Assembly (NCBI RefSeq): GCF_030823405.1
Contig: NZ_JAUSXC010000001.1
Span: 682,001-746,000, forward strand
Length of the DNA stretch: 64,000 bases
Origin: Chryseobacterium ginsenosidimutans
GTDB taxonomy: Bacteria > Bacteroidota > Bacteroidia > Flavobacteriales > Weeksellaceae
Direction: 5' to 3'
Within the stretch, counting starts at the first letter, position 1. The number at the start of each line of letters is the position of its first letter. Of the stretch, positions 48,687 to 58,179 are shown piece by piece. The notes beneath the pieces were generated by a model that did not search any database, had not been told where the DNA came from, and was given only the letters and a program-made list of their open reading frames with translations. The translations under genes were made by a program, and so were the position numbers.

Positions 48687-49756
48687 TAAGGCACAATAAC
48701 AGTGAAAATATAAGCTGCAAGATTTACGAGTAAAACGGTTCCGTACAAAATATTTGTTTTTCCGCGGCTTAGAGAAAGCATAACGATAAAAACCGATAAA
48801 GAAAGGAGAATAATATCTTTTTTATCCAGACCTAAAACGAGAGGGATATCATATATAATACAGACTACCGCAACAGCAGGAATCGTAAGTCCTATACTTG
48901 CCAAAGCCGATCCTAAAGCCAGATTGAGACTCGACTGAATCTGATTGCTTCGAGCAGCCCGAATTGCCGCAACACCTTCCGGAAGAAGAACAACTGCTGC
49001 GATGATTACTCCCACCAGCGATTTTGGCGCTCCTAAACTCTGCACCATATCTTCTATCGTTGCAGAAAGTCCTTTTGCCATCATGACAACAATTGCCAGA
49101 CAGATAATCAGAAATACGAAACTTATAACCGTTTTTGATGAAGAAGGAATATACACTCCTTCAGGATGTTCTTCAGGAACGATGAAATAATTTCTGTGCC
49201 TTACCGTCTGAACCATCAAAAATATTCCGTAAATGACAAGGCATGCAATAGAAATGAAAATTAACTGTGGTTTATTGTAAAAAGGCCCATTAACACTTGA
49301 TGTAAAATTCGGAAGTACTAAGGTTAAAACTAAAATAGAAACAATGCTTACCAAATAAGTTGTCGCTGAAGTTCTTGCGAAAAACTGTTCGTAATATTTT
49401 ACGCCTCCTATCAAGATACAGATTCCTAAAATACCGTTGAGAATAAGCATGACTGCTGCAAAAATAGTGTCTCTTGCGAGTGTAATTGCTTGGTCTCCAC
49501 CTGCAATCATCAACGAAATTATTAAAGCAACTTCAATAATGGTTATACAAAGTGCCAAAATAATGGTTCCGAAAGGCTCGCCAACTTTATGGGCTACAAC
49601 TTCTGCATGATGAACGGCCGATAAAACGCTGCCTGTCAATAAGATCCCCGCAATTATATCAAATAAAATCCCTGTTCCCATCAGTCCTGAAAAATAATAT
49701 CCTACTGCCAAAACAGGAAAAATGTAAGTATAATGCAAAAGTTCTCTTAATTTCAT
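48686..49756 (-). CDS. CaCA-family cation/proton exchanger (ChaA-like)
   Basis: About ten membrane helices. The paired alpha-repeats of the Ca2+/cation antiporter family are visible: AEVVAHKVGEPFGTIILALCITIIEVALI in the first half and VLLPEGVAAIRAARSNQIQSSLNLALGSALASIGLTIPAVA in the second, with acidic residues in the ion path. The second motif is the strongest support. I use the ATG at 49756 (MKLRELLHYTY) instead of one six codons upstream. It exports Ca2+ or another cation in exchange for protons. Confidence 0.9.
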   Translation of the reverse strand: MKLRELLHYTYIFPVLAVGYYFSGLMGTGILFDIIAGILLTGSVLSAVHHAEVVAHKVGEPFGTIILALCITIIEVALIISLMIAGGDQAITLARDTIFAAVMLILNGILGICILIGGVKYYEQFFARTSATTYLVSIVSILVLTLVLPNFTSSVNGPFYNKPQLIFISIACLVIYGIFLMVQTVRHRNYFIVPEEHPEGVYIPSSSKTVISFVFLIICLAIVVMMAKGLSATIEDMVQSLGAPKSLVGVIIAAVVLLPEGVAAIRAARSNQIQSSLNLALGSALASIGLTIPAVAVVCIIYDIPLVLGLDKKDIILLSLSVFIVMLSLSRGKTNILYGTVLLVNLAAYIFTVIVP

Positions 49757-49819
49757 AGTGTTTACAAAATACAAAAAATCTATTAGATTAAAAACCGTAA
49801 AAGAAAATATTAATAATGT

Positions 49820-50164
49820 TTAGTGGCTCCAAAAGTAAAAATCCTGAAAATCGGTCAACATGTGAAGCAAAAGTCCGATGCCTATAATTCTAATATTTCC
49901 TTTAAATAAAAGCATCAAAAAATACACCGCAATGGCATAATAAGAATGCAAAAAGTGAAATCCAATACTTGCTCTGTTCGGATCAAAAATAGGAGTAGCA
50001 AAAAGATGATCCAAATCTACAAGCATGGTTCCCAATAGAATAAGGTAGGTTTTTTTCCAGTTTTCACGGTAAAAAATTAATGCAATAAAAACCGGAAAGA
50101 TAAAATGCAGAAAATAATGTGTAAAAGTTTTTATCAATAAAATATCAGAAGAACTCATCAGCAA
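49820..50164 (-). CDS. DUF6122-like membrane protein (114 aa)
   Basis: Four predicted helices and the pattern FLHFIFPVFIALIFYRENWKKTYLILLGTMLVDLDHLFATPIFDPNRASIGFHFLHSYYAI, then LHMLTDFQDFYFWSH. The recurring Asp-x-Asp-His and His residues (LVDLDHL, GFHFLHS, LLHMLTD) resemble a metal-dependent hydrolase-like layout in the membrane, as in the DUF6122 group. Function unknown. The start could also be two codons downstream. It lies between the exchanger gene and the envelope operon. Confidence 0.7.
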   Translation of the reverse strand: MLMSSSDILLIKTFTHYFLHFIFPVFIALIFYRENWKKTYLILLGTMLVDLDHLFATPIFDPNRASIGFHFLHSYYAIAVYFLMLLFKGNIRIIGIGLLLHMLTDFQDFYFWSH

Positions 50165-50183
50165 ATTTTAGATATGTTTCTTT

Positions 50184-51419
50184 TTACCATCTCAAAATTA
50201 AAGGTAATTCTTGTTTTTTAAATTGTAACTCCAAATAATAATCCTGATCATTATTCCCATAGAAAATATAATCGATATTGGAAATTAATTTCTTTTCGGA
50301 TGTTGTTAAAGATTTGAAAGAAGATAGTAATAAAGCGTTATTTCTGACAAAAATATAATTTTCATTTCTCTTTGGAGATAATTGAATGGGTTTTCTGGTA
50401 GATTTTATTTCAAAGCCTGCTGTATTTTTTTCAATATAATTTGGCTGAAAAGGAATAGCCGTGAATTGTTTTTGAGTATTGATCCATTTTTTATTTTGAA
50501 AATACTGCTCGGTTTTTTTAATATTTAAACTTTGAATATCAATCACATAATTCGGCTGAATGATTTTCTGAAAACTTTTCTTCTCAATTTCATTAAAGTT
50601 ATCATCATAACCGTAAGTAATAATGGTATCGTTTACCTGTTCGAGTTCTGCGGTTGCTTTTAAATAATTTATCTGCGAAGAACTTTCAAAAGTTTTATCA
50701 AAAAGAGAACTGAAGGTTTTGATATTTTTAGCATCTAATTCTGTTTCAAGAAATAATATTGTCTGTCGTAATTTAGAAATAATTGGAGCCGGATCGTATG
50801 AATTTGAATTGTTTTTAATTGTAATTTCATCAGAGTTTAATTCAATAGATAGATTTTGGCTTACTTTATCAGATGTGAATAAAATACTTCCCAAACCATT
50901 CGATATAAGTTCCTCAGCATCAAGAATATTAACTTTGGAAGACGAAAGCATTTGATAGTCTATGCTTTCAAAACCTTGATCAGAAGTTCCTACAATGCAG
51001 TTTTTATCTAACAATTTGATATAAACCTGATCTTTTCTGAAGATATTATTTCCTTGGTCTGTAAATTTTTGCTGTTTTAAAAATGTAATAAATTTTTGTT
51101 TGTCTTTTAATTCAAAAACACTGTACCAATCAGAAAATCTTGAATTCTTTAGATGAAAAACCTGAAAAAAATCGGGAATTTCCACTCCCGATTTTAATAT
51201 TGAAATTGAACTTTTATTTTCATTTTTACTTCCAAACCATTGCGAAGGATGGATTGCAAGATTGTAAACATATTGTCTCGTTAATTTTTTTGCATCAACT
51301 AAAATAATCACATCTGCATTTGCAGAAACAATTGTGAACGCACTTTTTTTGTGATAAAACACAAAATAAATAATTGCCACAAACAGAAAAACAACTAAAA
51401 CAATAAGTTTCTTTTTCAT
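50184..51419 (-). CDS. Membrane-anchored protein of unknown function (411 aa)
   Basis: One N-terminal helix (about residues 4-22) with a basic start, so the bulk faces the periplasm. The rest mixes strands and helices, with repeated phrases such as DWYSVFELKDKQKFITFLKQQKF and YFQNKKWINTQKQFT. I recognise no domain. The ATG at 51419 directly abuts the stop codon of the 51420 gene, so the two are translationally linked. Both follow a lipoprotein gene, forming an operon of three. Confidence 0.75.
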   Translation of the reverse strand: MKKKLIVLVVFLFVAIIYFVFYHKKSAFTIVSANADVIILVDAKKLTRQYVYNLAIHPSQWFGSKNENKSSISILKSGVEIPDFFQVFHLKNSRFSDWYSVFELKDKQKFITFLKQQKFTDQGNNIFRKDQVYIKLLDKNCIVGTSDQGFESIDYQMLSSSKVNILDAEELISNGLGSILFTSDKVSQNLSIELNSDEITIKNNSNSYDPAPIISKLRQTILFLETELDAKNIKTFSSLFDKTFESSSQINYLKATAELEQVNDTIITYGYDDNFNEIEKKSFQKIIQPNYVIDIQSLNIKKTEQYFQNKKWINTQKQFTAIPFQPNYIEKNTAGFEIKSTRKPIQLSPKRNENYIFVRNNALLLSSFKSLTTSEKKLISNIDYIFYGNNDQDYYLELQFKKQELPLILRW

Positions 51420-53489
51420 TTATAATATGGGTGCTTTTTTCTCAGATTCATTGATTTTGTAGACTTCATCAAACAGATCAAAGAAATACATTAAGCTGTT
51501 TTCTGACGAATTTTTGATAGAATAATCTATTTCTGTTTCTATTCTGTCTCCTTTTGTTTCGGATTTGAAATACATTTCACCCACATTTTTTTTCACAAAA
51601 TCCAACGTTTTTCTTTCAGAAGGACTCTTGAATTCTTTTTCCAGACCAACCAAAAGTCTTTGGATATCAAATCTTCCGGAAGCAGGATATTTAGCTGAAT
51701 CTTTTGCCCAGTTTTTAGATATATCAGATTGATTTTTAGGAAGAATATTTTCTGTAGCAGTAGTTAAATAAACAACGCCATCTTTTACAGTGAAGAATAA
51801 CTGGTCTAAATAACTGTCTTTTTTATCATCTTTAAAGGAATAAAACTCTCCCTTTTTAATGAAGTTTTTCGCGGTATTTTTGTTGGTTGTCAATACATTA
51901 AAAACACGATTCCAATATCCTTCGTTTTCTGTTGCAAAAGCGAACGTGAAGTTGGGCATTGCGACTTCTTTTGTTTTCTTTACTTCTTTTTCATTGTAAT
52001 CGTCATCATAGTCGTAATCCGTATATTCTACAGTTTTTGTCTTTAGTTCATTCAGTACAAAGATTCCGTTTCCTGGTGCAATTTTGGCGATGGCTTCTTC
52101 ATCCAGAACGATCTTCATTGTTTCCATCATGAGTTCCATTTCTTTCTGATATTCTGCTTCTCCGGAGTTTTTAAGTAAGCTGTACATCAGATCAAAATAT
52201 TTGCTTCCGTCTACGTTAATAGAGTAGTAGCCGATACTTTTATCATTGATAAGCGACATCAGTTTCTTATTTTTCTTTCCTTTGTAGATTGCAGAAAAGT
52301 TTTTCTGAACTTCAGGATCTTTATGCTGATAACTGCTTACCAATCTTACTTTTTCTTTGTCAAAATATAAATTATATGAAGAATTGGAGTTGTACATTTT
52401 ATTGAAAAACTGCCCGAATTCGTAATTTCTCATCATTTTTCCGTAAATCCCTTCATTCACAATTCTGCCGTAATCTGTATACACAAAAACATCAGAATTT
52501 GCATCACGGAAGGCCAGAACATCTTTAGAAACCTCAAGTTCAAGATTTGAATTAAAATAGCTGTCGAAATCAGCTTCCACCAGTTTTTTTACCACTTTGA
52601 ACTTTTCTATCTTAACGGAATCTATTTCTTTTTGATAATCCAGATCTCCTTCTGTTTCTACCATATCTTCGTCAATAATTGGTGGTGGTACAGCTTCAAC
52701 TTTTGGTTCATCCGAATACTCATTATCCGTTGAATCTTTTTTCTCTTTTGGATATTCGTGATGCTTTTCCAGATATTGTATATCTTTTTGCTTTCTCGCG
52801 ATTTCTGTGTTGTTTTCTTTTATGTTTTCCTTTAAATATTTAATATCATCTTTCAGATATTTAATTTCTTCCTTATAATTGAAAGCCCTTTCCGGTTCAT
52901 CCGCGTAAGCGCTGTCTACCGCAACGGCAGCGGCACTTTCGGCAGCGGCAACAACGGTACTGTCTGCTGTTATTGCTGCTATACTATCAACGGCATCATT
53001 ATAATCATCATACTTATAAGGCTTATCATAGCTTATCATTTTCAGAACTGCACGATTTCCGTTCCAGGCAACGAAAATATCGTCATCAAGGTTAACGTAC
53101 GAATAATTGTTCTTCTTATAGACTTCCAGACCTTTTTTCTTGGTAGAATTAATAAATTCCTGAAATTTTTCTTTATTATCTAAAATAAAATGAGCCGAAT
53201 ACGACTTTACAGAATCATTAAAACTCGCATAGTGATATTGAGTGGCGTCGTATTTAATTCCTGTTTTGGAATAATCTGTCCAAGACGGTTTATTTTTGCC
53301 TTTTTTGGTTACTTCCTGTAAAAAAGGATTGAATTTTTCCCAGTTTATTTTTTTGTCAAGCTGTTTCCCATTGATTTCCATATAAAATACGGCATCATTC
53401 GGAAGCTTCATCTTTTGTTGCGAAAAAACAAGTACAAAACCGAAAAGTAAAAAAATGATTTTTTGTATTTTTTGTAAAATAGAGTTCAT
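51420..53489 (-). CDS. Exported protein of unknown function with internal coiled coil (689 aa)
   Basis: A hydrophobic N-terminus (FLLFGFVLVFSQ) suggests export. An N-terminal folded part (to about residue 165) is followed by a low-complexity Ala/Asp/Val stretch (about 166-205). Next comes a coiled coil with a regular KYLK-x-x-I repeat (about 205-250), then a charged linker and a large C-terminal folded part (about 290-680). The phrase YYSINVDGSKYFDLMYSLLK and the N-terminal YMEINGKQL recall bacteroidal DUF4836-type proteins, but I would not assign the family. It is second in the envelope operon. Confidence 0.75.
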   Translation of the reverse strand: MNSILQKIQKIIFLLFGFVLVFSQQKMKLPNDAVFYMEINGKQLDKKINWEKFNPFLQEVTKKGKNKPSWTDYSKTGIKYDATQYHYASFNDSVKSYSAHFILDNKEKFQEFINSTKKKGLEVYKKNNYSYVNLDDDIFVAWNGNRAVLKMISYDKPYKYDDYNDAVDSIAAITADSTVVAAAESAAAVAVDSAYADEPERAFNYKEEIKYLKDDIKYLKENIKENNTEIARKQKDIQYLEKHHEYPKEKKDSTDNEYSDEPKVEAVPPPIIDEDMVETEGDLDYQKEIDSVKIEKFKVVKKLVEADFDSYFNSNLELEVSKDVLAFRDANSDVFVYTDYGRIVNEGIYGKMMRNYEFGQFFNKMYNSNSSYNLYFDKEKVRLVSSYQHKDPEVQKNFSAIYKGKKNKKLMSLINDKSIGYYSINVDGSKYFDLMYSLLKNSGEAEYQKEMELMMETMKIVLDEEAIAKIAPGNGIFVLNELKTKTVEYTDYDYDDDYNEKEVKKTKEVAMPNFTFAFATENEGYWNRVFNVLTTNKNTAKNFIKKGEFYSFKDDKKDSYLDQLFFTVKDGVVYLTTATENILPKNQSDISKNWAKDSAKYPASGRFDIQRLLVGLEKEFKSPSERKTLDFVKKNVGEMYFKSETKGDRIETEIDYSIKNSSENSLMYFFDLFDEVYKINESEKKAPIL

Positions 53490-53503
53490 GGTTTGTGATT
53501 GGA

Positions 53504-54172
53504 TTATTGAAAAAGGATATTATTTTGAATTTGTTTTCTTTGCAGGATAAAATCTAAAACATTGGCTTCAAGTTTTACTGCTTTTTTGTTGGGAGAAAGC
53601 AAATAAGAATTATTAGTCTGAGATTTTATCGTGTTTTCAAATTGTAATACGGACGTGTATTTGGCGTCATTAAAGATTTCTTTATCTGTCTTACTCATTT
53701 TATCGTAGTTACTTTTGAAGGTATTTATTTTGTTTCTTATAAATGATTTATTGGCAATATTCTGACTGTAAATCTGTGTCGGAATCATTTTCCCAAGAAT
53801 ATTTCTTGTTTTTAACTGCTCTAATCCGGCATTGATATTTTCAATTTTCTTGAAATTACAGCTTAATTTGATGATATAATTGTCAAAATCCATTGACGTT
53901 TTTACATTGGAAATTCCTGGAGTTGCCTTGAAAATTTTCGCTGCTTCATTTATTTTGCTTTCAATTTCAGATTTTTTCGGAACTTTTTTTCCATTAATTG
54001 TTTCCATTTTTGAAATTGAAGCCAATCGTGTTTTGCTTTTGCTTGCATTGAGAATAATGGTGTATTCTCCACTTCCGTCGGCTTTTACATTCACTTTATC
54101 CAGAATATCGAAGCAACTCGTCAGCAATAGAAGAGGGATAAACAGGAAAAGCTGTTTAAGAAAATTTTTCAT
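53504..54172 (-). CDS. Lipoprotein of unknown function (222 aa)
   Basis: Lipoprotein signal with lipobox LLLTSC (Cys at about residue 20). The start of the mature part, NVKADGSGEYTIILNASKSKTRLASI, resembles a beta-rich lipoprotein core; a later KTSMDFDNYIIKLSCNFKKIENINAGLEQLK suggests an alpha-beta fold. I find no named family. It is first in an operon with the genes at 51420 and 50184, 14 bases upstream of the second. All three look like envelope proteins, so they may form one complex. Confidence 0.75.
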   Translation of the reverse strand: MKNFLKQLFLFIPLLLLTSCFDILDKVNVKADGSGEYTIILNASKSKTRLASISKMETINGKKVPKKSEIESKINEAAKIFKATPGISNVKTSMDFDNYIIKLSCNFKKIENINAGLEQLKTRNILGKMIPTQIYSQNIANKSFIRNKINTFKSNYDKMSKTDKEIFNDAKYTSVLQFENTIKSQTNNSYLLSPNKKAVKLEANVLDFILQRKQIQNNILFQ

Positions 54173-54205
54173 AGTTGGCTTTTTAGGTAAAAGTACGTCT
54201 TATTT

Positions 54206-54925
54206 CTAAATTCTGCCTTTTAAATAATCCTGACGCAATTCTTCGTCCAATTTCTCAATCGAATATCTCAGGCAGGTTCTTGGCATTTCTTTATAATATT
54301 TGTTTAAATAATTGATGAGTTCCGTCTCGTTTTTCTGTCCCATTTCTCTCAGAAGCCAACCGTTTGCCTTATGCATAAGATCGTGAGAATGCTTTAAATT
54401 TTGTGTTACAAATTCTTTTGTAAGCTCAAATGAACCTTTTTTCACATAATGCATCGTTCCCACAACGGCGATTCTTTTGTGCCACATTTCATCGGAATCA
54501 GAAAGTGTCTTTAATAAGTCTTCTCTCTGATTTTCAAAAGAATACCGGCCTAGAATCTTATAACAGCTTGAATCTACCAAATCCCAATTATTTACATATT
54601 GGAGATGATTAAGATAAAATTCTACAATCTCATCTTTTACGGTTTTATCTTTTGTCTTTTCAAATTTTGAGATCAACATAAATAATGCAGTCAATCTGTG
54701 TTCATGATATTCAGAAGAAAGTAGTTCGCTTAGTTCATCCAAAGAAATTTTGGAATAATATTCTTTCGCCACAGATCTTTGATCCGGAACTTTTACACCG
54801 AGAAACAAATCTCCTTCTCCATATTCGCCTTTTCCCGTTTTAAAAAATTTAGGAAAAAATTCTGCTTTTTCCGGAATTGATAAAACGGCTAATGCTTCGT
54901 GTATCTCTTTAATTATACTGCTCAT
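54206..54925 (-). CDS. DNA alkylation repair protein (AlkD-like)
   Basis: 239-aa HEAT-like helical protein. The sequence FKTGKGEYGEGDLFLGVKVPDQRSVAKEYY, EHRLTALFMLISKFEK, VNNWDLVDSSCYKILGRY and NGWLLREMGQKNETELINYL matches the AlkD family. The Trp-Asp in NNWDLVD and the Arg of LREMG lie at the positions used for base-excision glycosylase activity on alkylated DNA. It is likely a repair enzyme of cytoplasmic action. It is followed by the envelope operon. Confidence 0.9.
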   Translation of the reverse strand: MSSIIKEIHEALAVLSIPEKAEFFPKFFKTGKGEYGEGDLFLGVKVPDQRSVAKEYYSKISLDELSELLSSEYHEHRLTALFMLISKFEKTKDKTVKDEIVEFYLNHLQYVNNWDLVDSSCYKILGRYSFENQREDLLKTLSDSDEMWHKRIAVVGTMHYVKKGSFELTKEFVTQNLKHSHDLMHKANGWLLREMGQKNETELINYLNKYYKEMPRTCLRYSIEKLDEELRQDYLKGRI

Positions 54926-55016
54926 TTATATCTAAAAATATTCAGTTCAAGTTGTATTGATTTTGTTATCAAATTTGATTCACAATTATACAATTAATTA
55001 AAGATAAATTTAAATG

Positions 55017-55044
55017 AAAGCAAGATTATTTCTAACCTTGCTTT
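55017..55044. repeat. Hairpin between alkD-like and terpene synthase genes
   Basis: AAAGCAAG (55017-55024) pairs with CTTGCTTT (55037-55044) around a 12-base loop. It could be a weak terminator for the terpene synthase transcript on the minus strand. The rest of the 260-base gap shows nothing I can support. Confidence 0.4.
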
Positions 55045-55186
55045 TGAATATTCCTTATCAATTTAAGAGTCTCTTTAAAAAAGTTTAACCACTTAAAAAT
55101 GGGAGATGTATTTAAACGAAATGCTTTGATGGTATCAGAATACTTCTTCTTGCTAAACATAAATTCTCAATAAATTTAAAAAATCT

Positions 55187-56122
55187 CTAAGCCTCCGGAT
55201 TGTACCTTTCTGTACCACCAAAATACCATGATTCCTGTCCTTTTAAAAATAATTCTGCGTTATGAACAAATCTTTCCACTGCTGCATTATACATTCCGAA
55301 ATCGGGAAGATTTTGTCTTATTTTTATAAATTCTGCCAAGTCGTTATTGTGAATTTTTATGGCTTCTTCATAGGCTTCTTCAAATGTGCAATCTCTCTCA
55401 TTTTTAATAACTAAGACTAAATTCATGGCTTCATTCCTTTCAAGTTCCCACGGAACTGAATGTATATCATTGAACCAGGACATCATAAAGGCAAGCAATT
55501 GCCGAATTCGCTGTATCGTTGGGTGCGAAAACACTTCTTTGGGCATTATAAAATCTGAACAAATCTCTAAAAAATCGCAAAGCGTTCCCCCGCCGGAAAC
55601 TTTCTCACGGATAGAGACATACTGCTCAAATGTAGGATAAATAGTGGTTTCTTTGTAGCTGTAGTGTGTTTCTTCAAACATCCCATCAAACCAAAATTGA
55701 TGATCATAAATGAATCTTTCCATCCATTCTTGCGTTACAAGAGGAAGAAGATCATCCCGAACAATCGTAAATTGTTTAAATATTTCATTTTCATCAGCGT
55801 AAGATGAATTTCCTTTAAAAATATCAATGACTTTTTGACATTGTTTTTTTAATTCATCCAAAGGATAAGAACCGTACAGGTCGTCAAATGCAAACGCCGC
55901 CAAAATCCATCGGCTCATGATAATTAGCATATCAGAATCTGCAAAAGGGAAAAAGCTGGCTGTGAATTTCCCGAAATTTGACTTTTTATACCTTTTCCGA
56001 AGTGATTCTTGGATACAGGTATAATCATCGATCCAAAGGGTAACTTTTTGTTCGATCGATTCTACGTAAGGACTTACTTTAAGCTCAAAGGGATAGTCAA
56101 GAGAGAAAATTTGTGATTTCAT
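55187..56122 (-). CDS. Class I terpene synthase
   Basis: 311 aa, the length of bacterial terpene cyclases. The Asp-rich motif reads FAFDDLYGSYPLDE (Asp80-Asp81, with the third acidic position not standard). The pyrophosphate-sensing Arg is Arg172 (YVSIREKVSGG), exactly 46 residues before the NSE triad FNDIHSVPWE (Asn218, Ser222, Glu226). The closing Arg-Tyr pair (TERYNPEA, Arg306-Tyr307) lies 80 residues after Glu226. These spacings are those known for active enzymes, so the enzyme should be functional. No prenyl-diphosphate synthase, P450 or transferase adjoins it. The product is unknown; sesqui- or diterpene are both possible. Confidence 0.93.
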   Translation of the reverse strand: MKSQIFSLDYPFELKVSPYVESIEQKVTLWIDDYTCIQESLRKRYKKSNFGKFTASFFPFADSDMLIIMSRWILAAFAFDDLYGSYPLDELKKQCQKVIDIFKGNSSYADENEIFKQFTIVRDDLLPLVTQEWMERFIYDHQFWFDGMFEETHYSYKETTIYPTFEQYVSIREKVSGGGTLCDFLEICSDFIMPKEVFSHPTIQRIRQLLAFMMSWFNDIHSVPWELERNEAMNLVLVIKNERDCTFEEAYEEAIKIHNNDLAEFIKIRQNLPDFGMYNAAVERFVHNAELFLKGQESWYFGGTERYNPEA

Positions 56123-56238
56123 TTTCGTGTTATTAGTTGGATAAAATTAAAGAAATAAATCTAATTTTAGGGAAGAATAAAAAAACCGACAAATAATTGC
56201 AGGTTCTTTTATATTTAATTGTAATTTATTATAGATGA

Positions 56239-57522
56239 TTAAATATTGTCATCCGGAGTAATGCTTCTCAACTCTTCTTCCTTTTCAATTTTCTTCGGAT
56301 TGGCAACTTTTGCAATCGTAAGTCCCTGAACAATAATAGAAAAAACGACAACACAATAAGTAATACTTAAAACAATGGTACTGTTTTCATTTTTAGGTAT
56401 TGATAAGGCTAGAGCAATGGAAACACCTCCACGGATTCCTCCCCAAACCAGAACTTTTACTGTTTGCGGACTGAATCTTGTATGAGAAGGCATGAATTTC
56501 GTAGGTCCCCAAATTGAAATAAACCGGGCAAATAAAACAACAATAATAGAAATGATTCCCGGAATCATAAAGTGTTTTAAATCTTTTATTATCAACAGCT
56601 CAAACCCAATGAAAAGGAAAAGTACAGCATTCAGGATTTCATCAATTAACTCCCAAAATTTGATAAGATAATCCTGCGTGATGGATTTCATTTTAAATTT
56701 AACATTAAAATTACCCATAAATAGTCCTGCGGCAACCATGGTTAAAGGTCCTGAAATATGCATCTGTCTTGCAATAAGATAACCTCCCATCACTACAGAA
56801 AGTGTTACCAATACGGAAATAATATAATCATCAACTTCACGCATTAATTTGGATGTTATCCACCCCAAAACTACGCCCAGTAGAATTCCTCCGCCAGCTT
56901 CTTTTAATAATAAAATCCCAATACTTTCGACCCTGAGATCAACTTTATTGCCAATAGCCAATTGAAGAACAACGGTAAAAATAACAACGGCAACACCATC
57001 ATTAAATAAAGATTCTCCCGCAACTTTTGTTTCTAGTGCTTTTGAAACATTTGCCTGTTTTAAAATACTTAAAACTGCAACAGGATCGGTAGGAGAAATC
57101 AATGCTCCAAAAAGCAGGCAGTAAATAAAAGGAAGCTGAAGACCGACCAGAGGCAAGAGATAATAAACCCCAAAACCAACCACAAACGTGGAAATTACAA
57201 CTCCCACTGTTGAAAATATAACAACAGGCCAGAGCTGCTCTTTGAGATCGTCTATATTAATATGAATTCCTCCTGCGAACAGAAGAAAATTAAGCATTGC
57301 GCCCATTAAAACCTCTGTAAAATCGATGCCGTTCATCAGATTGTTAAGGTGTCCGAAAGTTCTCGGTAAAACGACTTCCCCGAAGGAAACCAAAAATATT
57401 GAAACTACAATGGCAATCACCATAATTCCGATCGTACTCGGAAGTTTCAGGAATCTGTAATTAAGGTATGAAAATATTGATGCTAAAACTATTAAAGCTG
57501 AAAATGAATAATATAATTCCAC
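56239..57522 (-). CDS. Cation:proton antiporter, NhaP/CPA1 type
   Basis: 427 aa with twelve or so helices. The CPA1 ion-binding region reads GALISPTDPVAVLSILKQANVSKALETKVAGESLFNDGVAVVIF, containing the TDP and the ND residues essential in the family. The later VWGGIRGGVSIALALSIP is also a family signature. The C-terminal cytoplasmic tail is short (VANPKKIEKEEELRSITPDDN), without a TrkA or cNMP domain. It exchanges Na+ or K+ for protons at the inner membrane. Confidence 0.93.
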   Translation of the reverse strand: MELYYSFSALIVLASIFSYLNYRFLKLPSTIGIMVIAIVVSIFLVSFGEVVLPRTFGHLNNLMNGIDFTEVLMGAMLNFLLFAGGIHINIDDLKEQLWPVVIFSTVGVVISTFVVGFGVYYLLPLVGLQLPFIYCLLFGALISPTDPVAVLSILKQANVSKALETKVAGESLFNDGVAVVIFTVVLQLAIGNKVDLRVESIGILLLKEAGGGILLGVVLGWITSKLMREVDDYIISVLVTLSVVMGGYLIARQMHISGPLTMVAAGLFMGNFNVKFKMKSITQDYLIKFWELIDEILNAVLFLFIGFELLIIKDLKHFMIPGIISIIVVLFARFISIWGPTKFMPSHTRFSPQTVKVLVWGGIRGGVSIALALSIPKNENSTIVLSITYCVVVFSIIVQGLTIAKVANPKKIEKEEELRSITPDDNI

Positions 57523-57549
57523 TAAGCTGTTTTTAAAAAATTTATTTAA

Positions 57550-58179
57550 TTAATAATCGATATAAAGTACTTTGATATAAACTTTGTTGTTTTCTTTTTC
57601 CCAAATGTCAAGAATTCCGTCTCTCATAGACTTTGATCCTCTTGTATAATCCTGTCCGAGATTCAGAATATTTAATAAAATATATTCGTCCCCTACAGAA
57701 TTTACGAGGTAAGGTGATTTTTCAGATTTTCCGTCACCGGAAGCCCGGATTGCACCTGTCAAAGCTCTGAACTGACCGAGATGATGGATTACGTTATCGG
57801 CATCCTGTTTTACGTCATAAGCTTTAAGCAAAATCAAAAGAACATCCATATTTGTAGGATCTTTCTCGTATAAAATCTTGCCCTGTTTTATGCATTCATC
57901 AAAATTTTCAGTTTTAAAAGCTTCCGCAAGACTTTTAAAATCATCATCAATTGTAGAAACAACATCTTTCCTGAAATTTCTTCCATAGTAAAGATGTTGG
58001 CTTTCTATTGTATCCAAAGATTTCGGGTAACCTTTATACTTAAAAATCAGTTTCTCGTAATTGTAAGGAGATTTGTCATTTTTAAGATCTTTCTGAATCG
58101 CTTTAAAATCAATTTTTGATTTCTGACTAAAGCCAAAAACCGAAACCAAAAGCAATAACAGGAAAAAGTGATATTTCAT
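57550..58179 (-). CDS. DUF4919 exported protein (209 aa)
   Basis: Signal peptide MKYHFFLLLLLVSVFGFSQ. The pattern YNYEKLIFKYKGYPKSLDTIESQHLYYGRNF and the helical middle with TPR-like LAEAFKTENFDECIKQGKILYEKDPTNMDVLLILLKAYDV fit DUF4919. It is periplasmic. Function unknown. Its start codon overlaps the last base of the hflX stop, so it is translationally coupled to hflX. Confidence 0.85.
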   Translation of the reverse strand: MKYHFFLLLLLVSVFGFSQKSKIDFKAIQKDLKNDKSPYNYEKLIFKYKGYPKSLDTIESQHLYYGRNFRKDVVSTIDDDFKSLAEAFKTENFDECIKQGKILYEKDPTNMDVLLILLKAYDVKQDADNVIHHLGQFRALTGAIRASGDGKSEKSPYLVNSVGDEYILLNILNLGQDYTRGSKSMRDGILDIWEKENNKVYIKVLYIDY

